Positions 25,972 to 33,690 of a DNA stretch of 64,000 nt are shown one piece after another. Source of the DNA: Comamonadaceae bacterium (lineage in GTDB: Bacteria; Pseudomonadota; Gammaproteobacteria; Burkholderiales; Burkholderiaceae_C). A program made the position numbers and the translations under genes. Under the pieces are notes generated by a model that was not told where the DNA came from, did not search any database, and saw nothing but the letters and a program-made list of their open reading frames with translations. The stretch is taken from positions 58,117 to 122,116 of the forward strand of contig JAACZV010000002.1 in assembly GCA_009996515.1 (NCBI GenBank). The letters run 5' to 3'. Numbering within the stretch: the first letter of the stretch is position 1; every line of letters begins with the position of its first letter.

Positions 25972-26168
25972 CAGGCGGTAGCTGCGGGGGGAGGGATGGT
26001 GAGCCCGGCGGTGGGCGACGGGGCCACGGTCAGCTTCTGGCCGATGCGCAGCGCGGACAGGCCTACGGAGCGCCTGGCGGAGGAGCCGGGAATTTCAAGA
26101 GGTGCGGGGGGCACAGCCGGAGGGAGCAGCGTCTGCGCCGGCTGGGTGACTTTGGGAGCAGAGCACAT
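25971..26168 (-). CDS. small pre-portal virion protein (position of T7 gene 7.3)
   Basis: 65 residues, proline- and alanine-rich with a short conserved-looking core (GLSALRIGQKLTVAPS). T7-like phages carry a small structural or tail-assembly gene here. It is the first gene after the candidate late promoter at 26183-26204. Function by position only. Confidence 0.6.
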   Translation of the reverse strand: MCSAPKVTQPAQTLLPPAVPPAPLEIPGSSARRSVGLSALRIGQKLTVAPSPTAGLTIPPPAATA

Positions 26169-26182
26169 GGGTGTGTCGGGAG

Positions 26183-26204
26183 TTAAGCGAAGGGCGGGGT
26201 TTGG
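26183..26204 (-). promoter_or_regulatory. candidate phage-polymerase promoter, structural block
   Basis: Minus-strand CCAAACCCCGCCCTTCGCTTAACT, one of five copies of the conserved motif. It lies 15 bp before the small pre-portal gene, so it would drive the portal-scaffold-capsid block that ends at the 22376 terminator. Confidence 0.6.
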
Positions 26205-26231
26205 ACCCCCACCAAAACCGCTTTACTGCGC

Positions 26232-26621
26232 CTAACTCGTTGTTGCTGCGGGCGATTTTCCGGTCCAGCCGGCGGCCTCTAGCTCGGTTTGGAGCAGGGC
26301 CAGGGCCCTCCAGGCCAGCTTCGCCGAGTGGCGGATGCCGTCTGTATCGAAGGAGCCGCGGTCGATGAGGTGGCGGCCGATGCAGTCGGCGTGGTCCAGG
26401 CTCTTGGTCTTGTCCCAGTGCAGGGGCTGGCCCGGGTTGTGCTGGTCGTTCCCGGCCTTCGAGCATTGAGCCACCGCCGCTACTGCGAGGGGGAAATAGT
26501 CGAGGACGCCGGTGGTCACGGGTGTGGCCTTGCGGGAGTCCGCATCGGGCGTCAGCAGCATTACCTTCGGCGGGGGCGCTGGTCGAACTGGCTTGCCGGC
26601 CAGGTAGTCAGGAAGACCCAT
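26232..26621 (-). CDS. dATP/dGTP diphosphohydrolase-like protein (DUF5664 family)
   Basis: 129 residues with a good ribosome site (AAGGAG four bases before ATG). The core VTTGVLDYFPLAVAAVAQ, then GNDQHNPGQPLHWD, KSLDHADCIGRHL and SAKLAWRALALLQTELE fits the phage family exemplified by the N-terminal domain of MazZ-type dATP/dGTP diphosphohydrolases. Such enzymes may reshape the dNTP pool during replication. No purZ-like adenylosuccinate synthetase is visible, so base substitution (Z-genome) is not indicated. Catalytic activity is inferred. Confidence 0.75.
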   Translation of the reverse strand: MGLPDYLAGKPVRPAPPPKVMLLTPDADSRKATPVTTGVLDYFPLAVAAVAQCSKAGNDQHNPGQPLHWDKTKSLDHADCIGRHLIDRGSFDTDGIRHSAKLAWRALALLQTELEAAGWTGKSPAATTS

Positions 26622-26769
26622 GGTTCTCCTTCAGGGGTTCATGTTGGGGGCAGCCGCGCATCCAGCGGACGACGCGGCGCTTGTCTTCGGGCCGCTGCGG
26701 GTGGTGGCAGTCGATGCCATCAGCGAAGCGGTGGTGGGCGCAGCCCAGGCAGTGACGGTCGGGGGTCAC
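26608..26769 (-). CDS. small putative zinc-binding protein, 53 aa
   Basis: GTG overlaps the previous stop (GTGA). The sequence has CLGCAHHRF, DCHHP and a further Cys (RGCPQHE), a spacing suited to a small zinc knuckle. Its 3' end overlaps the next gene and carries that gene's ribosome site. Function unknown. Confidence 0.55.
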   Translation of the reverse strand: MTPDRHCLGCAHHRFADGIDCHHPQRPEDKRRVVRWMRGCPQHEPLKENHGSS

Positions 26770-27125
26770 GGCTTCGGCGAGATACCCCAGCGGTCGAACG
26801 GGTGGACGACCCCGAAGCCTGCCCCGCCGGTTCCGTTCAGGGTCCAGTCGGTGAGACACAGGGCCGCCCGGTTGCCGTTCTGGACAGCGTGCTGCTTGGC
26901 CCACGCGTGGCTGCGGCGGGCCCGGTCGGTGATGCGGCCCAGCTCGTTCGCCAGCGTGTCCCTGTGGTGGGAAGCGCGTGCAAGGTCCTGCCGCAGCGTA
27001 TCGCGCTGCTCGGCCAGGCTGGCGTTGTCGGCACGGAGGGCGCGGAGCTGGGCCCGCAGGACCCTCAGCTCGTCCTTGAGGACGGCACGGGCGCTGCGCT
27101 TGAGGGCGGCGAGTGCGGTGTCCAT
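26766..27125 (-). CDS. coiled-coil phage protein, 119 aa
   Basis: ATG 27125 in a TGATG overlap. Residues about 10-75 are a strong Leu/Arg/Ala coiled coil (VLKDELRVLRAQLRALRADN), followed by a basic region and an aromatic tail ending ISPKP. No family recognised. It lies between replication and structural genes. Confidence 0.6.
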   Translation of the reverse strand: MDTALAALKRSARAVLKDELRVLRAQLRALRADNASLAEQRDTLRQDLARASHHRDTLANELGRITDRARRSHAWAKQHAVQNGNRAALCLTDWTLNGTGGAGFGVVHPFDRWGISPKP

Positions 27126-27337
27126 CACGCGGCCACCTTGACCACGCCAGCGGGGGTGCGCTTCACGGACTGCTTGCGCCCGTCCAGCTCATAGCTGACC
27201 TTGACCCAGCGGCCCTCCACTGCGGTGACCGTTCCGATGCGCAGGCGGGAGCTGCGGTAGTAGGTCACGTCGGTGGCAACCTTGTCTCCAATGGCGAACG
27301 GAGTCCCCAGGATGTCTTTCAGTTCGATGGTGTCCAC
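27125..27337 (-). CDS. small SH3-like beta-barrel protein, 70 aa
   Basis: A GTG start five bases after a near-consensus AAGGAGGTG; this decides the start within a longer open frame. The sequence (LGTPFAIGDKVATDVTYY, RIGTVTAVEGRWVKVSYEL) reads like an SH3/KOW-type barrel. It overlaps the exonuclease 3' end by 19 bases. It could bind nucleic acid; not tested. Confidence 0.6.
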   Translation of the reverse strand: MDTIELKDILGTPFAIGDKVATDVTYYRSSRLRIGTVTAVEGRWVKVSYELDGRKQSVKRTPAGVVKVAA

Positions 27338-28161
27338 AGGATCACCTCCTTGTTCTTGAAGTCGTAGTCGGATGCGCGGCAGATACGGGACACGCGGGCC
27401 TGGACCAGCGCGTCTTGCTCCGTGAACCCGTGCTTCTCGTAGAGGGAGACCACCCGTTGCCAGGCGGTGCCCGGCGATTCGGCGTGCCGCCATCGGGTCT
27501 CGGTCTCGCCCTTGCGCGGGCCGCTCTTGAGCGTCCACAGGTAGGACTCCCACCGCAAACCATCGAGGACGGGGCCGGCCTTGTCCGGGCCAGCTCCGGG
27601 GCAGCCTGCATAGCCGTCCGTGGAATCCCCGACGATGGCCTGGTAGAGGTGCCAGCGGTCAGCCTCCTCCTCGGAGATGAGGCGCGGCTTGGTGTCCTTG
27701 GCCGGGTTGAAGAGCCAGCCGGGGATGGTCTTCATGTCCTTGTCCTCGGACACGATGACCTTCCTGCCCTTCACCAGCGTTGGGTGTGTGGACAGGATGC
27801 CCATGATGTCGTCGGCCTCTAGGGTGTCCCTGCGGTAGCTCGGGTACTCGGCTTCCAGGTAGTCCTTGATGCGCTGGAGGTACTCCGGCCGGCCCTCGTA
27901 GGAGCGGTTGCCCTTGTAGGACGGGAGGACCCCCAGGCGCCAGTTCTCAACGGTGGGACAGGACAGGCAAACGATGACCGCATCGGCCTTCGTGCGCTCC
28001 ACCAGCTTCGCCACCTCGGCGTCGATGCGGGGGACCACCTCGGCCCAGTCGGCCAGGTCAACGGCCGGCTTCTCCAGTCCGGGGAAGGCGAAGGCCTTCT
28101 GGCTGGTGGCCGCGAGCTGGAACGCGATGATGTCCGCGTCCAGCAGAAGGGTCGTGGTCAT
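27319..28161 (-). CDS. 5'-3' exonuclease (T7 gp6-like, FEN fold)
   Basis: 280 residues (T7 gp6 is 300). Metal-binding acidic clusters appear in order: LLLDADIIAF, PSYKGNR, TLEADDIMG, VSEDKDMK and VGDSTDGYAGCPGAG. It should degrade host DNA, remove RNA primers and aid concatemer processing. In T7 the gene follows DNA polymerase; here spanin genes intervene. Confidence 0.92.
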   Translation of the reverse strand: MTTTLLLDADIIAFQLAATSQKAFAFPGLEKPAVDLADWAEVVPRIDAEVAKLVERTKADAVIVCLSCPTVENWRLGVLPSYKGNRSYEGRPEYLQRIKDYLEAEYPSYRRDTLEADDIMGILSTHPTLVKGRKVIVSEDKDMKTIPGWLFNPAKDTKPRLISEEEADRWHLYQAIVGDSTDGYAGCPGAGPDKAGPVLDGLRWESYLWTLKSGPRKGETETRWRHAESPGTAWQRVVSLYEKHGFTEQDALVQARVSRICRASDYDFKNKEVILWTPSN

Positions 28162-28175
28162 GGCCTGGCGCCGAG

Positions 28176-28382
28176 TTATTCGGCCTCGGGGCGGTTGAAC
28201 TCGGCCGGGCGCTTACGCTCCCAGGCTTCGATGAGGCCGCGGGGGCGCTCCGCTTCGGCGCGTTGCATGGCCGCGGGGGCGGTCCACGAGTTGTCCACCG
28301 GAGCGCGGCGGGTGCTGGGGGTGGAGGAGCAGGCGGCCAGGGCGAGGGCGGCGACTGCCAGGAGGATGTGCTTCTTGTTCAT
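28176..28382 (-). CDS. small lipoprotein following the spanins
   Basis: 68 residues; MNKKHILLAVAALALAACSS is a classic lipoprotein signal with a LAAC lipobox, followed by a Ser/Thr/Pro/Arg-rich mature chain. ATG overlaps the Rz stop (ATGA) and has GAAGG upstream. It may be a second outer-membrane spanin component or a superinfection-exclusion lipoprotein; the sequence does not decide. Confidence 0.7.
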   Translation of the reverse strand: MNKKHILLAVAALALAACSSTPSTRRAPVDNSWTAPAAMQRAEAERPRGLIEAWERKRPAEFNRPEAE

Positions 28383-28828
28383 TGGGATACCTTCAGGAGC
28401 CACTGCTGGAGGGCTCGGAGTTGTTCTGCGTTTTCGTGACAGGAGCCGTAGTTGTCGGCCACGGCGGAGGCAGCGGCTTGAGGGTCCGCGGGGGCTGCAT
28501 CAGGGATGCGGGAGGGGTCGGGAACTTCACCAGCGGCGGCGGCGTCGTGGAGCACGCGCCAGCCAGGAGGCAGAGGGCAAGCCCCATCCACGGGGACAAA
28601 GACAGGGACTTCACGGATGGTTTCCTTGGTGATGGTCTTGATTCGTGTGACGGTCTCCACATGCGGCGGGAGGACCGCAGCCTCCGCCTCCGCCGCCTTC
28701 TGGACCACCTGGGCGGTCTCTACCTGCTGGGCCTCGCGGATGACACGTTGGTCATGCTTCGAGAGGCCGAACACGGTGATGGCGGCGGAGGCCAGCGCGA
28801 TGACCAGGCCGAGAAGGAGGGTCCTCAC
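28379..28828 (-). CDS. i-spanin, Rz-like
   Basis: 149 residues from a GTG at 28828 (GTGA overlap with the upstream stop). One N-terminal membrane anchor (TLLLGLVIALASAAITVF), a charged helical periplasmic segment (VIREAQQVETAQVVQKAAEA), then the PLPPGWRVLHDAAAAGE pattern seen in many podovirus Rz proteins. It should span from the inner membrane to the o-spanin and fuse the membranes at lysis. A lipoprotein gene is nested inside in another frame. Its position between DNA polymerase and exonuclease differs from T7, where Rz is next to the terminase. Confidence 0.85.
   Translation of the reverse strand: MRTLLLGLVIALASAAITVFGLSKHDQRVIREAQQVETAQVVQKAAEAEAAVLPPHVETVTRIKTITKETIREVPVFVPVDGACPLPPGWRVLHDAAAAGEVPDPSRIPDAAPADPQAAASAVADNYGSCHENAEQLRALQQWLLKVSQ
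28393..28614 (-). CDS. o-spanin, Rz1-like lipoprotein nested within Rz
   Basis: 73 residues from a GTG at 28614 with AAGGA about nine bases upstream. The start VKSLSLSPWMGLALCLLAGA precedes a lipobox Cys (LAGAC), then a proline-rich short chain (STTPPPLVKF, LKPLPPPW). It lies wholly inside the Rz gene in a different frame, the lambda-type embedded arrangement. The mature protein would be anchored in the outer membrane. Confidence 0.82.
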   Translation of the reverse strand: MKSLSLSPWMGLALCLLAGACSTTPPPLVKFPTPPASLMQPPRTLKPLPPPWPTTTAPVTKTQNNSEPSSSGS

Positions 28829-29163
28829 AGGCGCCCGGTCTCCAGGAAGAGCTGGCCCACCAGCGTGGGGCGCCAGGTGCGCCCGTAGCCGTCCGGGGTC
28901 TTCGTGGTCAGCAGCCCCAGGCTCGCCGCGGCGGCCACCGCTTGGGCCCGCTCGCGTGCGAAGTTGGACTGGACCAGGAAGGGCGAGAAGTTCGCCTCCT
29001 CGCACACCACCGTGAGGGCCTCCAGGAGTTCCTCAGTGGGTTTCGGCCCAGCTCCTGCCGATGTCGTAGGCGCCTGCAAGGGGGCACCGGAACCCGAAGT
29101 GTTCGCCTGAGAGGCGGATGGCTTCGACCGCAGCGCGGCCCACAAGTTCTGCAATGTCTTCAT
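28825..29163 (-). CDS. hypothetical winged-helix-like protein overlapping the DNA polymerase 3' end
   Basis: The longest frame starts at ATG 29163 and overlaps DNA polymerase by 131 bases; later GTG starts at 29010 or 29007 (after GGAGG) would remove the overlap and give about 61 residues. The C-terminal part (ARERAQAVAAAASLGLLTTK, GYGRTWRPTLVGQLFL) reads like a winged helix. The shorter form is slightly favoured by its ribosome site. Function unknown. Confidence 0.5.
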   Translation of the reverse strand: MKTLQNLWAALRSKPSASQANTSGSGAPLQAPTTSAGAGPKPTEELLEALTVVCEEANFSPFLVQSNFARERAQAVAAAASLGLLTTKTPDGYGRTWRPTLVGQLFLETGRL

Positions 29164-31000
29164 TGACTTCGATTTGCCATTCGTCGTGGACGTTCGCCAC
29201 GAATTCGTAGTGGGTCCCCGGCACGTAGCCGAGGGACTGGAGGTGGTCGTCGAGGATGCAGAGGGCTTTCTTCATCTGCACCGCGCCGGCCGACTGGAGG
29301 AGGGTGTTGAGGGCGGCGTGCTGGGACCGAACGGCGAGCTGCCGTTTGTCCAGGCCGAGGAGGTGTCCACGCGCCTTGGCGGCGGCCTTCACCTTCTTGA
29401 CCAGCGCGCCCATAGCTGGGAGGTTCCGCAGGAAGGCGTCACGGGCACGCTTGCCCGCAGCCACCGCATCGGGGCCCTTCTTGCCGGTCAGGATGGTCCC
29501 CAGCTTCTCGTCGCCTGCCCCGTAGATGAAGGCGTAGAACCACGTCTTCGCGATGTCCCGCCCGGTCGAGTCGTCCCCCTGGTCGAGGAACGGCCTGGCC
29601 TTCGGGTCCATGCCAAGCGCACGGCAGTTGACCGAGTGCATGTCCGTGCCCTTGGACTTGTCGCCCTCCAGCACGGTCTTGATGTAGGCCCCACCGTCGA
29701 ACGCGGCCATGAAGCCGGCCAGGTCGCGCAGCTCCAGCGCGTCCGCGTCAGCGCCCACGAGGAGCTTGCCCAGCGGGACGATGAACAGGGCCCGGCACTC
29801 GTGCCCGTAGGGGGCACGCCCCGAGGGGACCTGGGCCATGTTTGGGGACGAGTGGGTCATCCGCCCGGTGACTGCGCCGTTTGTGTTGACGCGACCGTGC
29901 AGGCGCTTGTCGGGGCCGGCCTTCTTCAGCCAGGCCTCCTTGCCCTCGGCGAGCTGGCCCAGGCGCTTGGCGACCATGAAGTATTCCTTCAGGGGCGCCG
30001 CCTCCTTGTAGGGCAGCTTGGCAATGACCTCATCGTCCACCTTGGGCTTGCCGTCGTTGGTGAACTCGGTGGGCTTCCAGCCGTACTCCAGACCGAGCCA
30101 GCGGGCTACGTGGTCGCGGCTCCCGAGGTTGAACTCGGTGAGCTTGATCTTGGTCAGCGGGGCGCCGGCCACGTAGCCCGTCGTCTTGTTGTCTCGGGAC
30201 GGGGTGAAGGTCTTCCCATCGGGGAGGTAGCGAGGCTTGAACACCTTGCGGACCTCGGCCTCCAGCTCCAGGCGGCGCTGGGCCAGGACCGCGTAGAGCT
30301 TGACCGCCGCGGCCTCGTCGAACAGGAACCCGTAGGCCTCCTGCCTTGCGACGATGTAGGCCACCTGTGTTTCCAGGAGGATGGCCTGCTCGCTGTAGTC
30401 CTTGGACTTGATGAGGTCCCACAGCTTCTTGGTGACCACCACGTCCTGGACGCAGTAGTCCTCCATCTCCTGGTTCCAGGCATCCCAGCGGCGGGCCCAG
30501 CGTTCCTTCTCGTCGGGGATGGAGGGGTCCCCCCGGTAGTCACCCTTGTGCTCGCCCAGGCGGTGGCCCCAGGCTTCGAGCGTGTGGATGCCGGTGAACT
30601 GGCCGGGGAACATGGCGCCGTGCTTCTTCTTGCGGAACGCGATGTCCTGCAAGGCCAGCTCCGGCCACACCAGGCGGGACACAACCATCGTGTCCCTCTG
30701 GCGCCACCAGGGGATGTCCAGCTTGTGGAGCTTCTTGAGGACCGCGCAGTCGTAGCGGGTCCCGTTGTGTGCGATTACGACCGTTGCCGGGTCGGCCAAG
30801 ATGGCGAGGCCATCGGCCAGGGGCCTGCCGCCCGGCTGGTTGTTGTAGGCCGTGATGCGGCCGGTGCTGTAGTCGTAGATGACCAGGCAGTGGATGACGC
30901 TCACGGTGTCGAGCAGGCCATCGGTCTCCAGGTCAAAGACGACTTCGCGGGAAGGGGAGAAGGCCGCACGCATGGCGGCCATCAGGGGGGTGTGCTGCAT
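29033..31000 (-). CDS. DNA polymerase, family A (T7 gp5-like)
   Basis: 655 residues from ATG 31000 (GGAG eight bases upstream; T7 gp5 is 704). 3'-5' exonuclease motifs: VVFDLETDGLL, IAHNGTRYDCAVL, DYCVQDVVVTKKL. Polymerase motif A GADADALELRDLAGF, motif B KTWFYAFIYGAG, motif C NVHDEWQIEV. It replicates the phage genome with the primase-helicase. The distal thioredoxin-type processivity segment was not examined in detail. Confidence 0.95.
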   Translation of the reverse strand: MQHTPLMAAMRAAFSPSREVVFDLETDGLLDTVSVIHCLVIYDYSTGRITAYNNQPGGRPLADGLAILADPATVVIAHNGTRYDCAVLKKLHKLDIPWWRQRDTMVVSRLVWPELALQDIAFRKKKHGAMFPGQFTGIHTLEAWGHRLGEHKGDYRGDPSIPDEKERWARRWDAWNQEMEDYCVQDVVVTKKLWDLIKSKDYSEQAILLETQVAYIVARQEAYGFLFDEAAAVKLYAVLAQRRLELEAEVRKVFKPRYLPDGKTFTPSRDNKTTGYVAGAPLTKIKLTEFNLGSRDHVARWLGLEYGWKPTEFTNDGKPKVDDEVIAKLPYKEAAPLKEYFMVAKRLGQLAEGKEAWLKKAGPDKRLHGRVNTNGAVTGRMTHSSPNMAQVPSGRAPYGHECRALFIVPLGKLLVGADADALELRDLAGFMAAFDGGAYIKTVLEGDKSKGTDMHSVNCRALGMDPKARPFLDQGDDSTGRDIAKTWFYAFIYGAGDEKLGTILTGKKGPDAVAAGKRARDAFLRNLPAMGALVKKVKAAAKARGHLLGLDKRQLAVRSQHAALNTLLQSAGAVQMKKALCILDDHLQSLGYVPGTHYEFVANVHDEWQIEVNEDIAELVGRAAVEAIRLSGEHFGFRCPLAGAYDIGRSWAETH

Positions 31001-31023
31001 AGGGGGCTCCAAGGCCCCCGGGG

Positions 31024-31200
31024 TCAACGGAGGCGCGGCGTGGTGCGCAGGTCGCGGAAGGCGCTGCGGAGATGGGGAAGCGCCTCGCGGATGCCATCGG
31101 CAGCGGCCAGGACCAGGCACAGCAGGGCGGCGGGCATGAAGAGGGCGAGCCGCACAGGAACCGAGCGGCGCTGCCAGAAGGGATGGAGGGAGCTCCGCAT
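31024..31200 (-). CDS. small membrane protein, 58 aa
   Basis: ATG 31200 in a TGATG overlap. MRSSLHPFWQRRSVPVRLAL, then a hydrophobic FMPAALLCLVLAA segment and a basic tail. Single-pass, positive-inside topology. No family recognised. Confidence 0.55.
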   Translation of the reverse strand: MRSSLHPFWQRRSVPVRLALFMPAALLCLVLAAADGIREALPHLRSAFRDLRTTPRLR

Positions 31201-31385
31201 CACATGATCCGAATGACGGCGCGCAGGTGCGGCGTGGTCACCAGGCGCTCGCGCCACTCGCCACTCAGGCGGGACTCACGGCCTTGCTGGATGGCGCGGC
31301 GCGTCGCACGGTTGGGCCACATGGCGGGGACGGTGGGGTAGTAGCCGAGGTGGCGTTGGGCTTGGAGTTGGTCGCGGTTGAACAT
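31200..31385 (-). CDS. small basic protein, 61 aa
   Basis: MFNRDQLQAQRHLGYYPTVP start; very Arg-rich (RATRRAIQQGRESRLSGEWR). It lies directly after the primase-helicase with a nine-base gap and overlaps the next stop-start. Possibly nucleic-acid binding. No family recognised. Confidence 0.55.
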   Translation of the reverse strand: MFNRDQLQAQRHLGYYPTVPAMWPNRATRRAIQQGRESRLSGEWRERLVTTPHLRAVIRIM

Positions 31386-31394
31386 GGCGTTAGG

Positions 31395-33092
31395 TCAGAA
31401 GTCGGAAGGACCTTCCCAGGGCAGCGAGGCCTCGGGAGAGCGGTCTTTGAAGGGGCTGGGCTCCGGGGCAGTGCCCTGTGCCAGTAGCCCGGTGTCCGGG
31501 TCGTAGGTCAGCGGGATGGTTTTGCCCGTGGCCTGGCCGGTGTTGCGGTCCTTGAGGATGCGGAAGACGGTGATGCGGTCGGCCTCGTCCTCGGCCTGCT
31601 GGTCGCGCTCGATACCGAACATGAAGTGAGACCACATGCCGATGGCGTTGGAGCCGCGGAAGTGCCTGATCTGCACCCGGCCGCCTTCCTCGTGGGGCTT
31701 GCCCTCGGGCCGCGTCAGGTGGGAGATGAAGTGGATGTAGCAACCCAGCTCCAGGGCCAGCGTCGCCATCTCAGCCATGATGGCGTCGAGGGTCTTGCGC
31801 TCGTCCTCCTCGGCGGCCACGAGTGCCGTGAGGTGGTCCAGGTAGATGGCCCGGCAGCCGAGGCTGACCACCATGTACCTGATCTTGGACTTGATGGTCT
31901 CCCAGTCGATGGCACCGAACGAGTCGTACAGGTGCAGGCGCTGGGTGGCGGTCAGCTTGGCGATGGCCTCGCGGCGCTCCTCCACGGTGGCCTTGCCTGG
32001 GACATGGAGGACCCTGCCCACCGCCTTGCCGGCGATGCGGCGGATGGTCTCCACCGGGGGCTGCTCCAGGTACAGCACGCCGACCGTGAGGCCCAGCTCC
32101 AGCAGGTCATGGGCGATGGACTGGGTGAACCAATCCGTCTTGCCCACGCCAGTGCCGGCGCCGAAGGCGTAAATCTCACCGGGCCGCCTGCCGTAGGTCA
32201 GCCCGTCGAGTGCCTCCAGCCACCAGGGGTCCCCTCGGGGGATGTCCTCGGCGGCCTGGTCGGCCAGCTCTTCGACACTGCGGATGCCGTCAGGCCTGTA
32301 GGGCTTGGCTCCCCATATTGCCTCGATGATCTGCGGACCCTTTCCGGCCGTCAGCATCTCGTTGGCGTCCTTCAGGGGCAGCGAGGCAACCTTGCAGCGG
32401 CCCGGCGTGAACAGGGGGGCGCACTCGGCCACTGCGTCCCGGCCAGGCTGGTCCTGGTCGAACATGAGGATGACCTCATCGAACCGTTCCAGCCATTCGA
32501 GGGCAGCGGCCAGGGACTTCTTGGCGCCCTGCGCCCCGTTGGGGACGGAGACCACGGGCCACTTGTTGCCCTGCACCTGGCTGACGCTCATCGCGTCAAT
32601 CTCGCCCTCGGTGATGACCACCTTCTTGCCGCCGTCCCGCCATAGGTGCTGGCCGAACAGGGGCAGAGCGTTCTTCAGCTTGCCGAAGACGCCGAAGTCC
32701 TTGCCGGCGGTGCGGAACTTCTGCGCCACCACCTGGCCGGAGGCGTCGAAGTAGGGGGCGAGCTGGAGCTTCGTGCCCACCGGGATGGTGTCCTGAAGGT
32801 CACGCGGCAGCCGGCGCTGGGCCTGCTCGGTGAGTGGGCCGACGCGATAGCCGAAGTGGCGGCACGTCTCCTCGGAGATGCCCCGCTTGGAGAGGGCCTG
32901 GATGGCGCCCTCGATGGGGCTGAAGTCGTCAGCCACTCGGGCGCTCCTGGTTGGTGTTGAAGGGGCCCCCGTGGCGGGCGTGTGCTTGCCGCAGGAGAAG
33001 CAGTGGGTGTGGCCGTCCGTGTAGTGGGCGTTGGCATCCGAGCTGCCGCACGCCGGGCACTCACCCTTGTGGGTCAGCTCGGACTCGCTCAC
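31395..33092 (-). CDS. primase-helicase (T7 gp4-like)
   Basis: 565 residues (T7 gp4A is 566), GTG start at 33092 (GTGA overlap). N-terminal zinc ribbon CPACGSSDANAHYTDGHTHC (then FSCGK); TOPRIM primase with VVITEGEIDAMS and LMFDQDQPGRDA; C-terminal RecA-type helicase with Walker A GAGTGVGKTDW and CRAIYLDHLTAL. It unwinds DNA, primes the lagging strand and partners the gp5-like polymerase. Confidence 0.95.
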   Translation of the reverse strand: MSESELTHKGECPACGSSDANAHYTDGHTHCFSCGKHTPATGAPSTPTRSARVADDFSPIEGAIQALSKRGISEETCRHFGYRVGPLTEQAQRRLPRDLQDTIPVGTKLQLAPYFDASGQVVAQKFRTAGKDFGVFGKLKNALPLFGQHLWRDGGKKVVITEGEIDAMSVSQVQGNKWPVVSVPNGAQGAKKSLAAALEWLERFDEVILMFDQDQPGRDAVAECAPLFTPGRCKVASLPLKDANEMLTAGKGPQIIEAIWGAKPYRPDGIRSVEELADQAAEDIPRGDPWWLEALDGLTYGRRPGEIYAFGAGTGVGKTDWFTQSIAHDLLELGLTVGVLYLEQPPVETIRRIAGKAVGRVLHVPGKATVEERREAIAKLTATQRLHLYDSFGAIDWETIKSKIRYMVVSLGCRAIYLDHLTALVAAEEDERKTLDAIMAEMATLALELGCYIHFISHLTRPEGKPHEEGGRVQIRHFRGSNAIGMWSHFMFGIERDQQAEDEADRITVFRILKDRNTGQATGKTIPLTYDPDTGLLAQGTAPEPSPFKDRSPEASLPWEGPSDF

Positions 33093-33478
33093 GCTGGCAG
33101 CAGCTCGACGGCCACGGGCGTGGTGCCCACGAAGGTGGTCTTGATGACGCCGACGCGGTACACGCGGGTCCCGGTCCCGTTGGACTGCGGCTTGTTCACC
33201 GGGATTTCCTCCCGGGCGTGGCCGTGGGAGCCATCGGGAAACAAGTTGCTGTAGCGGTGAACCTCGGCGGGGGCCTCCTCGACGAGGAAGAAGCTGGCCC
33301 GACCCATCGGGGGGAGGACCACCGCGCTGCCGTAGGAGTTGAGGACCACGATGTCCCGCGCCGTGACGAGGATGACTTCGAGGGGTTCCTTCCCCCGATT
33401 GACACGGGCGGTGCAGGTGATGCGGTCGCCCACCTTCGCGTCGGACAGCGTGCGTGCGGATCGGATGAAGCGATTCAT
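33089..33478 (-). CDS. hypothetical phage protein, 129 aa
   Basis: Begins MNRFIRSARTLSDAKVGDRI; looks like two small beta-barrel segments (ITCTARVNRG, EVILVTARDIVVLNSYGSAV). Coupled by ATGA and GTGA overlaps to its neighbours, directly upstream of the primase-helicase. No family recognised. Confidence 0.6.
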   Translation of the reverse strand: MNRFIRSARTLSDAKVGDRITCTARVNRGKEPLEVILVTARDIVVLNSYGSAVVLPPMGRASFFLVEEAPAEVHRYSNLFPDGSHGHAREEIPVNKPQSNGTGTRVYRVGVIKTTFVGTTPVAVELLPA

Positions 33479-33690
33479 TCCAGGACCCCCTGGCTGCGCA
33501 GCTTCTGAGCCGTGCGGTAGGAGACCTTGGCGTTCACCTCGCGCTCGCGGACCAGGCCCACGTTGCGGTTGATGGAGCCCTCCACCTGGCGGACCAGGGT
33601 GGTCTTGCCGGTGCGGCGGGGGTGGACGATGAGGGCCTGGTAGAAGGCCACGGCCATGTCGGTCGGGCGGGGGGTCTTGTCAGTCAACAT
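33475..33690 (-). CDS. hypothetical phage protein, 71 aa
   Basis: ATG 33690 about eight bases after AAGGAG. The segment HPRRTGKTTLVRQVEGSI looks like a fragment of a P-loop, but the protein is too short for an ATPase; the C-terminal VSYRTAQKLRSQGVLE resembles a helix-turn-helix. A small DNA-binding or ribosome-directed protein is possible. Confidence 0.55.
   Translation of the reverse strand: MLTDKTPRPTDMAVAFYQALIVHPRRTGKTTLVRQVEGSINRNVGLVREREVNAKVSYRTAQKLRSQGVLE

Noticed and set aside
27342..27369. Longer start for the small SH3-like protein inside the exonuclease gene
   Set aside because: A near-perfect ribosome site immediately before GTG 27337 fixes the start there.
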